Below, one piece after another: positions 29,038 to 38,412 of a stretch of 64,000 nucleotides of DNA. The translations under genes and the position numbers were made by a program. Position 1 is the first letter of the stretch. Each line of letters starts with the position of its first letter. Source of the stretch: Alphaproteobacteria bacterium (GTDB taxonomy: Bacteria > Pseudomonadota > Alphaproteobacteria > Micropepsales > Micropepsaceae). The stretch lies in the NCBI GenBank assembly GCA_016124635.1, contig WGNJ01000027.1:1-64000 (forward strand), read 5' to 3'. Below the pieces are notes generated by a model. That model was given only the letters and a program-made list of their open reading frames with translations. It made no database searches and had not been told where the DNA came from.

Positions 29038-30402
29038 ATGCCTCGACGCCCCCGACTCTCCGTACCATCCTTTTTTCTGGGCTCTCCCGACGCATTCGCC
29101 GTTTGGGATGCCGCCGGGCGGATCGTCGATCGGAATGAAGCGTTCCTCAGGCTATTCACCACTACCGAAGACACCGCCCCCGCGAATTCCGTGCCGTCGA
29201 TTGTCCTGCCTTCTCTCGACGAATCACGGATCTGTCCGCCTGAAAGCGTTTTTCGTGGTCAATCCTGCAGCCTTCTCGTCAGTGATCCGGTCGAAGCATC
29301 GCGTCTTTTCCGCTTCGAAGCCTGGCCCATTCACGGCGAATCGGAATCGGTCGTCGGAATTCTGGGCCGAGTCACGCCGGCTTCCGATCGAGAAATCTCC
29401 GAATCGGTCGATCCTGCAAGAGCCTGGGGGGTGGCTCTTCAAGAGGAATTGACGAAACGCCGCGCACGACAGAAGCCTTTGGGGCTCGAATCTTTCGTCG
29501 GCTTCGGCCCGGAACATGAAGCGAAATTGAAGCTCATCGAAGCGGCCGCGCGAGCCGATTGCCCTGTCGTGATCGTGGGCGAAGCCGCCACGGGTCGCCA
29601 TCACCTGGCCAGAATTCTCCACCTGAAACATCAGTCTCAGCAAGGGACACGCCTGCCGCTGATTCCGATCGATCCGGCCAGCCTTCCTGCGGAACTCCTG
29701 GCACGTGACTTTCTCGGCATCGATTTCACCGTCGGCCCACGTGATGCCGCCCAGTCTCAGCCCGCCTGGCGTGTTCCGCCGGGGGCCACGATCCTGATCG
29801 AAAGTCTCGCGGAACTCGACAGCAGGCTTCAGGATGGGATCGCCCGGGCCACCGGTTCGGTGCGTCTCGTCAGTCTGGCGCACACACGCGAAGAAATCGA
29901 CCGGCTTGACCCCTGGTTCCGTGCCCGATCCGCGACGATCGTCATCGAATTGACACCTTTGAGATCCCGCATCGAAGAAATTCCGATCCTGTCGCAATCG
30001 ATCCTCAACCGGATTCAGGCCGGCACGAAACCACGCATCGAAGGCTTCAGCCCTGAAGCGCTCGAACGTCTCAAAATGTACGACTGGCCCGGCAACTGGC
30101 GGGAACTGGAACGCGTCGTACGGAAAATTCACGCAACAGCCGTCGGCCCGATCGTTCTTGCCGATGACATCCCGGCAGATATCCAGGGGGCCTTCGGCGG
30201 AGCCTGGGCGAAACCGGTGAATCCGGACCCATCGGCCGCAGGCAATCGGCTGGAATCCGCCCTTCAGGATGCAAGCCGGGCAACGGTGCTTCAGGCGCTT
30301 GAGCGTTATGGCTCGAACAAGGCCGCCGTGGCACGTGCCCTGGGAATCTCCCGGCCCAAGCTCTACCGTTTGCTGGCCGAGCTGGGCCTGGAATCCGAAT
30401 AA
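29038..30402 (+). CDS. NtrC-like regulator with degenerate AAA+ domain and Fis HTH
   Basis: A 454-residue protein with an N-terminal PAS-like sensor (about 15-115, PDAFAVWDAAGRIVDRNEAF), a central domain resembling sigma-54 activators, and a C-terminal Fis-type helix-turn-helix (LERYGSNKAAVARALGISRP). The central domain is degraded: Walker A reads GEAATGRHH, with Arg where Lys is expected; Walker B reads TILIESLAELD instead of the DE pair; and I find no GAFTGA loop. The family-like YDWPGNWRELERVV remains. It therefore probably cannot drive sigma-54 open-complex formation and may act by DNA binding alone. Confidence 0.82.
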   Translation: MPRRPRLSVPSFFLGSPDAFAVWDAAGRIVDRNEAFLRLFTTTEDTAPANSVPSIVLPSLDESRICPPESVFRGQSCSLLVSDPVEASRLFRFEAWPIHGESESVVGILGRVTPASDREISESVDPARAWGVALQEELTKRRARQKPLGLESFVGFGPEHEAKLKLIEAAARADCPVVIVGEAATGRHHLARILHLKHQSQQGTRLPLIPIDPASLPAELLARDFLGIDFTVGPRDAAQSQPAWRVPPGATILIESLAELDSRLQDGIARATGSVRLVSLAHTREEIDRLDPWFRARSATIVIELTPLRSRIEEIPILSQSILNRIQAGTKPRIEGFSPEALERLKMYDWPGNWRELERVVRKIHATAVGPIVLADDIPADIQGAFGGAWAKPVNPDPSAAGNRLESALQDASRATVLQALERYGSNKAAVARALGISRPKLYRLLAELGLESE

Positions 30403-30439
30403 GTCGAGAAGTCGATCGCTCCGCCGGATATGACCAGGT

Positions 30440-30468
30440 CGCAGGCCAGACGGATCGACAGGCCTGCG
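30440..30468. terminator. Possible terminator hairpin
   Basis: Inverted repeat CGCAGGCC (30440-30447) and GGCCTGCG (30461-30468), 13-base loop, in the short gap between convergent genes. There is no clear U-tract on either side, so the call is weak. Confidence 0.4.
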
Positions 30469-30891
30469 TCACTTCTTGCGGGTCAGCTCGAAATTGAAGG
30501 CCGAGAAGTCGTCCTTCGTCGTGAATTCGGTCGGCCGGGCCTGGGTGCCGAAGCAGATCGAAACCTTGTCGTCGCCTTCGAACTTGTAAATCGCCGGGCC
30601 ATCGAAATTCTTGGCGTTCGGCGAATCTTCGTCCACCTTCATTTCCATCGTCTTGTGCGGTTTGGCGCCGGCGTCAAGCTTCACCGTGATCTTATAGGTA
30701 CGCCCGGGAGCTTCCAGCTTCAGCTTGCCCTTTTCGAACGTCCAGGTGGCGTCGCCCGTGTTCGGATCCTTGCTGATCCAGGCTCCATCGAGCTTCTTCA
30801 GATCGTCACCGCTTTCGTCGGCACGAACGGCAACGGGAGCGATCGCCAGCGACCAGGCGATGGTTTTGAGGAAATGACGGCGCAGGGGCAT
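30469..30891 (-). CDS. TIGR03067-type planctomycete protein, exported
   Basis: A 140-residue protein starting with a twin-arginine-like leader (RRHFLKTIAWSLAIAPVAVRAD) and continuing with a small lipocalin-like strand pattern typical of TIGR03067: LKKLDGAWI, TWTFEKGKLKLE, YKITVKLDAGAKPHKTMEM, KVSICFGTQARPTEF. Function of the family is unknown. The ATG at 30891 begins the leader, with AAAGG nine bases before it; longer in-frame extensions upstream lack coding character. Confidence 0.85.
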   Translation of the reverse strand: MPLRRHFLKTIAWSLAIAPVAVRADESGDDLKKLDGAWISKDPNTGDATWTFEKGKLKLEAPGRTYKITVKLDAGAKPHKTMEMKVDEDSPNAKNFDGPAIYKFEGDDKVSICFGTQARPTEFTTKDDFSAFNFELTRKK

Positions 30892-31131
30892 GGAAAGAGA
30901 CCTTTCGGAATCGGACTGGAGCGAATCGATCGCGATCGAAGAAAAACGATCGTCGGACGTTCGCAAGTATAGGCACATGTGGATCGATCGGAAAGGCCGG
31001 TTGCCGTCGTCACTCTTGACCCGGTTCGGCAAATTCGCGATTTTTGTGTAGGTCATCCTCGACCTCGGTCTTCCGGTCGTGCGGTCGTCGCGATCCCGAA
31101 GCACCATCCCGCCACAGGAGAACTATCGCCC

Positions 31132-31530
31132 ATGCTTCGCCGCTCGTTTTTCCTCGCACCCGTCGTCGCTGGCCTCGCCGCCCGCAATCTCGCCGCCGCC
31201 GATGATGCCCAACTCGCCCACATGGTCTTCTTCACCCTGAAGGACCGGACAGACGCGAACCGCGATGCCCTCGTCGCCGGATGCAAAAAATACCTGGACG
31301 GGCACGAAGGCACCGTCTATTTCTCCGTGGGCACCCGCGGCAAGGAATTCGACCGCGACGTGAACGCCACCGACTGGGATGTCGCCCTGCACCTTGTCTT
31401 CAAGAACAAGACCGCCCACGACACCTATCAGGAACACCCGCGACACCTGAAGTTCATCGAAGAAAACAAGCAATACTGGGGCAAGGTTCAGGTCTTCGAT
31501 TCGTACCTGACCCCGGCCGCTTCGAAGTGA
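31132..31530 (+). CDS. Dabb (stress-responsive alpha/beta barrel) domain protein, exported
   Basis: A 132-residue protein: a signal peptide (about residues 1-24, MLRRSFFLAPVVAGLAARN) followed by a Dabb-like ferredoxin fold (LAHMVFFTLKDRTDANRDAL, then VALHLVFKNKTAHDTYQEHP and KFIEENKQYW). The domain forms dimeric alpha/beta barrels whose ligands are mostly unknown. ATG at 31132 with CAGGAG upstream. It diverges from the TIGR03067 gene across 240 bp. Confidence 0.82.
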   Translation: MLRRSFFLAPVVAGLAARNLAAADDAQLAHMVFFTLKDRTDANRDALVAGCKKYLDGHEGTVYFSVGTRGKEFDRDVNATDWDVALHLVFKNKTAHDTYQEHPRHLKFIEENKQYWGKVQVFDSYLTPAASK

Positions 31531-31557
31531 ATTCGAACCAGGCCGGTTGAGCCCTCT

Positions 31558-31586
31558 GGCGTCCTGGCGTCCGCCGTCAGGACGCC
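31558..31586 (+). terminator. Intrinsic hairpin behind Dabb gene
   Basis: Arms GGCGTCCTG (31558-31566) and CAGGACGCC (31578-31586), perfect 9-bp stem, 11-base loop. The T-content after the stem is modest (GTATTCGTTTC). Its position supports beginning the NUDIX gene downstream of it. Confidence 0.6.
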
Positions 31587-31606
31587 GTATTCGTTTCGAG
31601 GCGTCC

Positions 31607-32173
31607 GTGAACGATTCGAGCCCCGAATTCACCGGAAAATATGGCCCCTGGACGATCCTCAAACGGCACGAAGTTTATCGTGATCCGTGGCTGAAGGTCA
31701 CCAGGGACGACGTGCTTCGGCCTGACGGAAACCCTGGCACCTACAGCGTTTCGTGCATGAAGCCGGGCGTGTGCGTTCTCGCGGTCGACTCGGCCGGAAT
31801 CTGCCACCTGACCGAAGAATTTCATTACGCGGTGGGCAGGGTTACGCTCGAATGCGTATCGGGCGGCATCGACCCCGGCGAAGACGCCCTGGCCACAGCC
31901 CGGCGCGAACTTGCTGAAGAACTTGGCCTGAAGGCCAGTCGCTGGACGAGCCTGGGAGTGGTCGACCCGTTCACGGCCATCGCGGTTTCGCCGACGCAAC
32001 TCTGGCTGGCTCAGGATCTTGAGGAAATCGCCTCGAACCCGGAGCCGACCGAGACGATTCGCCATGTGCGCATGCCGTTTATGGAAGTGATCGAACGGGT
32101 CATGGATTCGGAAATTACCCACGCGCCGAGTGTCGCGGCGATTCTGAAAGCTATCCGCATGATGCGGCAATGA
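31607..32173 (+). CDS. NUDIX hydrolase, ADP-ribose pyrophosphatase-like
   Basis: A 188-residue cytosolic hydrolase for nucleoside diphosphates linked to another moiety. The complete Nudix box reads GGIDPGEDALATARRELAEELG, with catalytic acids in REL and EEL. The upstream strand pattern (YRDPWLKVTRDDVLRPDG, then YAVGRVTLECVSGGI) resembles ADP-ribose pyrophosphatases. A GTG at 31607 is preferred; a TTG at 31547 would place a terminator-like hairpin inside the gene. Substrate assignment to ADP-ribose is tentative. Confidence 0.85.
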   Translation: MNDSSPEFTGKYGPWTILKRHEVYRDPWLKVTRDDVLRPDGNPGTYSVSCMKPGVCVLAVDSAGICHLTEEFHYAVGRVTLECVSGGIDPGEDALATARRELAEELGLKASRWTSLGVVDPFTAIAVSPTQLWLAQDLEEIASNPEPTETIRHVRMPFMEVIERVMDSEITHAPSVAAILKAIRMMRQ

Positions 32174-32175
32174 AG

Positions 32176-32212
32176 AAGCCGGCCAGCACCCGCAAGGATG
32201 AAGGCCGGCTTT
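32176..32212. terminator. Terminator between convergent NUDIX and suf operon
   Basis: Perfect 9-bp stem AAGCCGGCC (32176-32184) with GGCCGGCTT (32203-32211) and an 18-base loop, followed by TTCG rightwards and an A/T-containing tail leftwards. It probably ends both transcripts. Confidence 0.7.
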
Positions 32213-32239
32213 CGAATCGATCGGGCTGAGCTTGGTTAC

Positions 32240-32944
32240 TCAGAAAATGCCGAGGATGTCGCGAGCGTCGTCGGTCATGCGGGCCGGTGACCAGGGCGGG
32301 CTCATCACCAGCTTGACGTTCGCCTTGCTGACCCCGGCGATGGTTTCGATCGCCTTGACGCTGTTCCGCAGGATCTCAGGCCCGGCAGGGCATGCGGGGG
32401 TGGTCAGCGTCATTTCGACATCCACCTCGCTGCCACGGGTCTGAACCGTGTAGACCAGGCCAAGATCGACGACGTTGACGTTCAGTTCCGGGTCGATCAC
32501 CGTTTTCAGGGCAGCCACAATATCATCCTGACCCACGGGCGGGCCGACAGGAGTTTCGGCGGCTGGTTTCGACTCGCCTGCCGGTTTCGAAGCCGGGCTA
32601 GGCGGAGCTTCCTTGGGCAGGTCGCCGGTGTCGTTGATGGCGACATAAATCGTTTCGCCGTCGACTTTCACGTGGTGGGCTCGAACATTTTCGACAGCCG
32701 GCATGGTGAGGGCCGAACCGGTGCGGATGTCGAACCGGGCACCATGGCGGTCGCACTCGATCTCGAAGCCGCAGAGCTTGCCGTCGGCCAGCGGGCCGCC
32801 GTCGTGAGTGCAGACGTCGTCGATGGCAAAAACCTGGCCTTCGACGCGGAACAGGGCGACGGGCTGGTCGTCCACCTCCACGAAAAGGTTCGAGCCTTCT
32901 GGCAGTTCGCTGAGCGTCGCGACTTTGCGGTATTCGATCGCCAT
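32240..32944 (-). CDS. Rieske ferredoxin-SufT (DUF59/MIP18) fusion
   Basis: A 234-residue two-domain protein ending the suf operon. Residues about 1-105 form a Rieske-type ferredoxin with [2Fe-2S] ligands CTH (in DVCTHDGGPL) and CDRH. A Pro/Ala/Lys/Ser-rich linker (about 108-138) joins it to a MIP18/SufT-like domain (about 140-234): ALKTVIDPELNVNVVDLGLV, then MTLTTPACPAGPEI with the conserved cysteine, and PPWSPARMTDDAR. SufT-type proteins assist Fe-S cluster assembly or transfer. The fusion suggests an electron donor or cluster acceptor tethered to the maturation factor; that is inference. Confidence 0.88.
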   Translation of the reverse strand: MAIEYRKVATLSELPEGSNLFVEVDDQPVALFRVEGQVFAIDDVCTHDGGPLADGKLCGFEIECDRHGARFDIRTGSALTMPAVENVRAHHVKVDGETIYVAINDTGDLPKEAPPSPASKPAGESKPAAETPVGPPVGQDDIVAALKTVIDPELNVNVVDLGLVYTVQTRGSEVDVEMTLTTPACPAGPEILRNSVKAIETIAGVSKANVKLVMSPPWSPARMTDDARDILGIF

Positions 32945-33011
32945 CGTGTTCGAGAATCCCCTGTCTGTCGATTGCGTAAAGCTTGCGTGTCCCGGTTTCG
33001 GGATACGTCCG

Positions 33012-33437
33012 TCAGTTCGCAGCCGTTTCGGCCACGATCCTTTTCAGCCGCCGGAGCACTCCCGTGAGCCCGTGCGTGCGCTGCATTCCCAGGATTTCCT
33101 TCAGGCCGCCTTTGGAGATCACGTCGAACGAAATGTCGGCGTAATCGGCCGGGCTGGCGCCACGGGTCCCTTCCCAGAGAAGTGAGACGAAGCCGCGAAC
33201 GGTGGGCGCTTCCATCGGAATATCGGCGAACCAGTCGACGCCCTGACCAGTCTTCTCTGCGAAAAGGAACACCGGCGACTGGCACTCTTCGACCTTGTGG
33301 TCCGGGTCCTTCAGGGCTTCGAACCGTTCGGGCAGGGGCGGCAGCGACCGTGCGTAATCGAGGAGCATCTCGATCCGTTCCTTGGGGTCGCAGTCCGAGA
33401 GTTCGTCGAGGAGTTCGTCGAGTTTCGTCAGTGTCAT
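33012..33437 (-). CDS. sufE: SufE-like sulfur acceptor
   Basis: A 141-residue SufE/CsdE family protein. It would accept persulfide sulfur from a cysteine desulfurase and pass it to SufBCD. Motifs: YARSLPPLPERFEALKDPDH, then the acceptor cysteine in VEECQSPVFLFAE (usually preceded by Gly rather than Glu), and VRGFVSLLWEG. The ATG at 33437 gives the family-like start MTLTKLDELLDELSD; a longer in-frame start reaches 33485. It sits between the sulfurtransferase and the Rieske-SufT gene in the operon. Confidence 0.9.
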   Translation of the reverse strand: MTLTKLDELLDELSDCDPKERIEMLLDYARSLPPLPERFEALKDPDHKVEECQSPVFLFAEKTGQGVDWFADIPMEAPTVRGFVSLLWEGTRGASPADYADISFDVISKGGLKEILGMQRTHGLTGVLRRLKRIVAETAAN

Positions 33438-33534
33438 TCTGATGTTTTCGAAGTGGCTTTCAGGTATCGGGCAAGGAGCGGACAAGGCGCTCGGCCCGAA
33501 CGTGTTCCGTCCGGGCCGATTACGGGATGCCGGC

Positions 33535-34404
33535 TCAGGGTTGCGCGCCCTTGCGGATCGGCATGCCGACGATGTTGCCCCACTCGGTCCACGAGCCGTC
33601 GTAGTTGCGGACCTTCGAGAAGCCGAGCAGATACTTCAGCACGAACCAGGTCAGGCTGGAGCGTTCGCCGATGCGGCAATAAGCCACGACGTCGTCCGTG
33701 GGCTTGAGCTTGAGTTCGCCCTCGTAGATGGCCTTGAGTTCGTCGGCCGACTTGAAGCGGCCGTCTTCAGCCACGGCCCTGGCCCACGGGCAGTGCAGGG
33801 CACCCGGAATGTGGCCGCCACGCAGGACGCCTTCTTCCGGATAGCCTTCCATGTGGGTCCGTTCGCCGGTGTATTCCTTGGGGCTGCGCACGTCGACCAT
33901 CGGCAGGCCGGCGTTGCAGTGATCCAGCACCTGGTCTCGCAGGGCCCGCAGGCTCGCCCGGTCGACGTTCGCCGGAACCTTGTAATCGCCCTTGGGGTAC
34001 GACGGCACTTCGGCCGTGGTCGGGTACTTCAGGGTTTCGATCCAGTAGCGCCGGCCGCCGTCGAGCATCCGGCAGTCCTTATGCCCCTTGAGCTTGAAGG
34101 CCCAGAAGGCGTAACAGGCCCACCAGTTGTTGTCGTCGCCGTAGAAGACGACGGTCGTGTCGTTCGAAATGCCGTTGTCGCGGCAGATCTTTTCGAAGGC
34201 CTCGTCCGAAACGTATTCGCGGACGGTCTGATCCTGCAGATCGTTATGCCAGTCGATCTTCACCGCACCGGGGATGTGAGCCATCGGATAGAGCAGGGCA
34301 TCGCCACTGGATTCCACGATCCGGACTTTCGGATCGCCGGCGTGTTCCTTCACCCAATCGGCACTGACGACGACTTCCGGAACGGCATATTGTGAGGCGG
34401 ACAT
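33535..34404 (-). CDS. Two-domain sulfurtransferase (rhodanese)
   Basis: A 289-residue thiosulfate or 3-mercaptopyruvate sulfurtransferase-like protein with tandem rhodanese domains. The N-terminal one (about 10-125) is the inactive type; the C-terminal one carries the persulfide-forming loop [11 protein letters not shown]2A/B-like elements ([10 protein letters not shown] and [12 protein letters not shown]) appear in each half. It lies inside the suf operon, where a cysteine desulfurase gene (sufS) is often found, so it may feed sulfur to SufE or SufBCD. That role is inferred from context. ATG at 34404. Confidence 0.88.
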   Translation of the reverse strand: MSASQYAVPEVVVSADWVKEHAGDPKVRIVESSGDALLYPMAHIPGAVKIDWHNDLQDQTVREYVSDEAFEKICRDNGISNDTTVVFYGDDNNWWACYAFWAFKLKGHKDCRMLDGGRRYWIETLKYPTTAEVPSYPKGDYKVPANVDRASLRALRDQVLDHCNAGLPMVDVRSPKEYTGERTHMEGYPEEGVLRGGHIPGALHCPWARAVAEDGRFKSADELKAIYEGELKLKPTDDVVAYCRIGERSSLTWFVLKYLLGFSKVRNYDGSWTEWGNIVGMPIRKGAQP

Positions 34405-34489
34405 CGGAACGGAAACTCCTGGCGATATGGCTCGGTACGTTTCGATTGCTGAGCAGTCCAAAACTCAGACCATCGTATCAGATTTTGGG

Positions 34490-35824
34490 TCAACCCAGCG
34501 ACAGTTTTTTGGCGACCGCCAGCCGCAGTGACTCACGGACCGGTTCGACGGAAATGCGGTCGTAGACGTTCGCGAAGAAGCCTTCGACGATCAGCCGCTT
34601 GGCCGTCTCGGCCGGGATGCCGCGAGCCTCGGCATAGAACACCATTTCCGGATCGACCGGACCCGCGGTGGCCCCGTGGGTGCAGCGCACGTCGTTGGCC
34701 TCGATCTCCAGTCCCGGGATCGAATCGGCCCGGGCCGACTGGGTCAGGATCAGGCTGTCGTTCTTCTGGTAGGCGTCGGTCTTCTGGGCACCCGGCTCGA
34801 CACGGATCATGCCCTTCCACACCGTGCGGCTCTTGCCCGTCAGGCCGCCCTTGTAAAGCAGGTCGCTGGTGGTGTTTTCGGCCTGGTGATCCTGACGCGT
34901 GAAATAGGCCAGGTGCTGTTTGCCGGTCGTGAACATGACGCCATTGACCTGGGCCGAAGCCTTCGGGCCGGCCAAGGCTGTTTCCTGGTTGACCTTCGAA
35001 AGCCGTGAGCCGAGGCCGCCGATCGTCCACTGGATCGATCCGCCGGCATCCACGGTCGCCCGTTCGCGGCTGAAGTGCCACGTCTGGTCGTCCCAGTTCT
35101 GAATCCGGACATACTTCAGATTCGCGTCCTTGCCCACGACGATTTCGACCGCTCCCAGGTGCAGGCCGGGGGTCGCGGATTCGCCGGAAGCCGTGGAAAC
35201 GAGGTCGTGCACCAGGGTCGCTTCGGCGCCGTCTTCCAGGACGATCAGCGTGTGCGAGGTGTCGATCCGCTGCCGGGCCGTCATCGCGGAAAGCGCGTAA
35301 AGCGGATCCGCGACCTTTACGCCTTTCGGGACGTAAAGCACGATGCCGCCGCGGAACATCGCCGCGTGCAGGGCGGCCAGGGCGTCTTCGCTGGTGCCGA
35401 CGGTTCCGAAGAGATATTTCTCGAGAATTTCGGGGTTCGACTCGGCGAACGTGCGGAAGTCGGTCAGCGTGGCCTTGCCCAGCTTGATCAGGTCCGCCGG
35501 CTGTGTCGTCTGTCCGCCGATCTGCACGATGCCCGTGCCATAGGCTGAGGCAAGTGCGTCGCGGGCCGGGGCGATCTCGTCGAGATCTTCCAGGGTGGCC
35601 GCCGCGGGCGAGTGGACGAGGTCGAACGCGTTCAGGCGAAAGGCCCGGATGTCCGTCCGACGCCATTCTTCGTCGCGGGAAGTCGGCCAGGGGGTCGCGG
35701 CGAACGATTCGAAGGCCGCGCGGCGTTTTTCGGTCAGCCAGGCGGGTTCGTTCGGCACGGAATTGAGAAATTCGCCGAATTCGAGGGATGCGATCGCGTG
35801 AGATGACGCCACAGCGGTACTCAT
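34490..35824 (-). CDS. sufD: Fe-S cluster assembly scaffold SufD
   Basis: A 444-residue SufB/SufD family protein, the partner of SufB in the SufBC2D scaffold. The right-handed beta-helix region carries FRGGIVLYVPKGVKVADPLY, and the C-terminus has the family block SIPGLEIEANDVRCTHGATA with the conserved Cys/His, followed by EARGIPAETAKRLIVEGFF. The N-terminal helical part (WLTEKRRAAFESFAATPWP) is usual for SufD. It is 176 bp downstream of sufB in the leftward operon. Confidence 0.93.
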   Translation of the reverse strand: MSTAVASSHAIASLEFGEFLNSVPNEPAWLTEKRRAAFESFAATPWPTSRDEEWRRTDIRAFRLNAFDLVHSPAAATLEDLDEIAPARDALASAYGTGIVQIGGQTTQPADLIKLGKATLTDFRTFAESNPEILEKYLFGTVGTSEDALAALHAAMFRGGIVLYVPKGVKVADPLYALSAMTARQRIDTSHTLIVLEDGAEATLVHDLVSTASGESATPGLHLGAVEIVVGKDANLKYVRIQNWDDQTWHFSRERATVDAGGSIQWTIGGLGSRLSKVNQETALAGPKASAQVNGVMFTTGKQHLAYFTRQDHQAENTTSDLLYKGGLTGKSRTVWKGMIRVEPGAQKTDAYQKNDSLILTQSARADSIPGLEIEANDVRCTHGATAGPVDPEMVFYAEARGIPAETAKRLIVEGFFANVYDRISVEPVRESLRLAVAKKLSLG

Positions 35825-36000
35825 GTGAGGTTCAGGCCCTGGTTACGTTGAATGATGTGTCTGATGGGAGATTTTCCGGTTCGGTCGTGACCGCTCCGCA
35901 GGTTCGTATTCGAAAAACGTCGCCACCGGCCACCCGACCCCCGAGAAATAGTCGCGAGACGCGGCGGCGACGTCGTACCTGCGGAATTCGCCCTGTCGGG

Positions 36001-37416
36001 TCAGCCGACCGAGCCTTCCATCTGCAATTCGATGAGCTTGTTCATTTCCACGGCGTATTCCATCGGCAGCTCCTTCACCAGGGGCTCGATGAATCCGTTG
36101 ACGATCAGGGTCGCGGCCTCGGCCTCGCTCAGGCCCCGGCTCCGCAGATAGAACAGCTGCTCTTCGCCGATCTTCGAAACCGATGCCTCGTGGCCGATCT
36201 TGACGTCGTCCTCGTCGATCTCGATGTAAGGATAAGTGTCCGAACGGCTTTGCGGGTCAAGAATCAGTGCGTCGCACACGACGTTCGACTTCGAGCCGTA
36301 GGCACCGTCGGCCACCTTCAGCAGGCCCCGATAGCTCGAACGGCCGCCGTGCTTCGAAATCGATTTCGAAATGATCCGGCTCGTCGTGTAGGGGGCCGCG
36401 TGAACGACCTTGCCGCCGGCGTCCTGATGCTGGCCCTTGCCGGCGAAGGCGATCGAAAGAATCTCGGCCCGGGCGCCCTTGCCGACCATGTAAACGGCCG
36501 GGTATTTCATCGTCAGGCGGCTGCCGAGGTTGCCATCGACCCATTCCATCAGGGCGTCTTCGTGTGCGACAGCCCGCTTGGTGACGAGGTTGTAAATGTT
36601 GTTGGCCCAGTTCTGGATCGTCGTGTAACGGCAACGGCCGCCCTTCTTCACGATGATTTCGACCACGGCCGAGTGCAGGCTCTCCGAAGTGTAGATCGGC
36701 GCCGTGCAGCCTTCCACATAGTGAACCTGGGCGCCCTCTTCGACGATGATGAGCGTCCGTTCGAACTGGCCCATGTTCTCGGCGTTGATCCGGAAATAGG
36801 CCTGCAGGGGGATGTCGACTTTCACGCCCGCCGGAATGTAAACGAACGATCCGCCCGACCATACGGCCGAGTTCAGGGCCGCGAACTTGTTGTCATTGAT
36901 CGGGATGACCGTGCCGAAGTATTCCTTCACCAGGTCGGGGTAGTCCCGCAGGGCCGAGTCCATGTCGGTGAAGATCACGCCCTTGGCGGCAAGGTCTTCA
37001 CGCAGCGAGTGATAGACCACTTCCGACTCGTACTGGGCTCCCACGCCGGCCAGGAATTTCTTCTCGGCTTCGGGGATGCCCAGCTTGTCGAACGTCCTCT
37101 TGATCTCGGCCGGCACGTCGTCCCAGGACTTGCCCTGACGGTCCGTGGCGCGAACGAAGTAGTGAATGTCCTGAAAGTCGAGATCGTTCAGGTTCCCGCC
37201 CCACTGCGGCAGCGGCTTCTGCTGAAACGTTTCCAGACCCTTGAGACGGAACTCGCGCATCCACTGCGGTTCGTTCTTCATCTCCGAGATCTCTTCGACG
37301 GTGTGTCGATTCAATCCCTTACCGGACTTGTAGTTATAGTTCGCGTCGGATTCCCGGAAGCCGTACTTGTAGTCTTCCTTGATTCCCGCGACCTGGGCGC
37401 CAAGATCGGTCGACAT
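36001..37416 (-). CDS. sufB: Fe-S cluster assembly scaffold SufB
   Basis: A 471-residue protein of normal SufB length, the main scaffold on which SufBCD builds the cluster. Diagnostic pieces: [56 protein letters not shown] (with the key cysteine), [12 protein letters not shown] and [20 protein letters not shown]. The N-terminus (about residues 1-45) is hydrophilic. It lies between sufC and sufD. Confidence 0.96.
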   Translation of the reverse strand: MSTDLGAQVAGIKEDYKYGFRESDANYNYKSGKGLNRHTVEEISEMKNEPQWMREFRLKGLETFQQKPLPQWGGNLNDLDFQDIHYFVRATDRQGKSWDDVPAEIKRTFDKLGIPEAEKKFLAGVGAQYESEVVYHSLREDLAAKGVIFTDMDSALRDYPDLVKEYFGTVIPINDNKFAALNSAVWSGGSFVYIPAGVKVDIPLQAYFRINAENMGQFERTLIIVEEGAQVHYVEGCTAPIYTSESLHSAVVEIIVKKGGRCRYTTIQNWANNIYNLVTKRAVAHEDALMEWVDGNLGSRLTMKYPAVYMVGKGARAEILSIAFAGKGQHQDAGGKVVHAAPYTTSRIISKSISKHGGRSSYRGLLKVADGAYGSKSNVVCDALILDPQSRSDTYPYIEIDEDDVKIGHEASVSKIGEEQLFYLRSRGLSEAEAATLIVNGFIEPLVKELPMEYAVEMNKLIELQMEGSVG

Positions 37417-37511
37417 CGTTCGCTACCTCTGAATTTCTGACTTCGATGAATCGGTTCGGGGCGGAAGAACGGTCCGGCGTCGAGCCGGACCGCTTCGAGT
37501 GCGTTTTCCGG

Positions 37512-38336
37512 TCAGACGACAGCCGAGGCCGAAGCTTCCAGCTCGTCTTCCACGCGGGCTTCTTGCGGATACTTGGCACGAATCCAGTCGTAGCCTTCCC
37601 GCTCCAGGGTCGTGACCAGCTCAGGCCCGCCGTTTTCGACGATCCGGCCCCCGTACAGGATGTGCACGAACTGGGGCTGGATGTAGTTGAGGATCCGCTG
37701 GTAGTGGGTGATTACCAGAACGCCGGTGCCCTGGGCCTTGGCGACCCGGTTCACGCCTTCGGAGACCACGCGGACGGCGTCGATATCCAGGCCCGAGTCG
37801 GTTTCGTCGAGAATGGCGAAGGCCGGTTGCAGCATGGCCAGTTGCAGAACTTCGGCCCGCTTCTTCTCACCGCCGGAGAAACCTTCGTTCAGGTAGCGAC
37901 GGGCAAAGTCGCCGTCCATGCCCAGCTCGTCCATCTTCTGCTTGAGTTCCTTGCGGAAATCACGCATGGAGATCAGGTCTTCGCCTTCCTTGCGGTCCGG
38001 CATTCTGACGTTCGTCACGGCATGGCGAAGGAAGTTCGCCATCGTCACGCCGGGGATGGATGTCGGGTACTGGAACGCCAGAAACAGGCCGGCCTTGGCC
38101 CGTTCGTCGGCTTCCAGCTCAAGCAGGTTGACGTCACCGAGATAGGCCGTGCCGTCGGTGATCTCGTAGTTCGGATGGCCCATGAGAGCGTACGAAAGCG
38201 TGCTTTTGCCGGATCCGTTGGGACCCATCAGGGCGTGGGTTTCGCCCTGATTGATCGTCAGGTTCACGCCCCGCAGAATCGGCTTGCCTTCCACCGAGAC
38301 GTGCAGGTTTTCGATACGCAGCGTTTTCGTGCTCAC
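37512..38336 (-). CDS. sufC: Fe-S assembly ATPase SufC
   Basis: A 274-residue ABC-type ATPase that drives SufBCD. Walker A is MGPNGSGKSTLSYALMGH, the ABC signature FSGGEKKRAEVLQLAML, Walker B PAFAILDETDSGLDID, and the switch His occurs in VLVITHYQRI. The GTG at 38336 is chosen, with GGAG nine bases upstream; the first residues then read MSTKTLRIENLHVSVEG, as in the family. 95 bp upstream of sufB and 76 bp after sufR in the operon. Confidence 0.96.
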   Translation of the reverse strand: MSTKTLRIENLHVSVEGKPILRGVNLTINQGETHALMGPNGSGKSTLSYALMGHPNYEITDGTAYLGDVNLLELEADERAKAGLFLAFQYPTSIPGVTMANFLRHAVTNVRMPDRKEGEDLISMRDFRKELKQKMDELGMDGDFARRYLNEGFSGGEKKRAEVLQLAMLQPAFAILDETDSGLDIDAVRVVSEGVNRVAKAQGTGVLVITHYQRILNYIQPQFVHILYGGRIVENGGPELVTTLEREGYDWIRAKYPQEARVEDELEASASAVV

Positions 38337-38412
38337 TCTCGCGATCTCCAAGTAGAATCCAGGGGTCACTGACTTGTGTTTCGTGGTTTCGTCGCCGGAA
38401 TGGCGATTCGCT

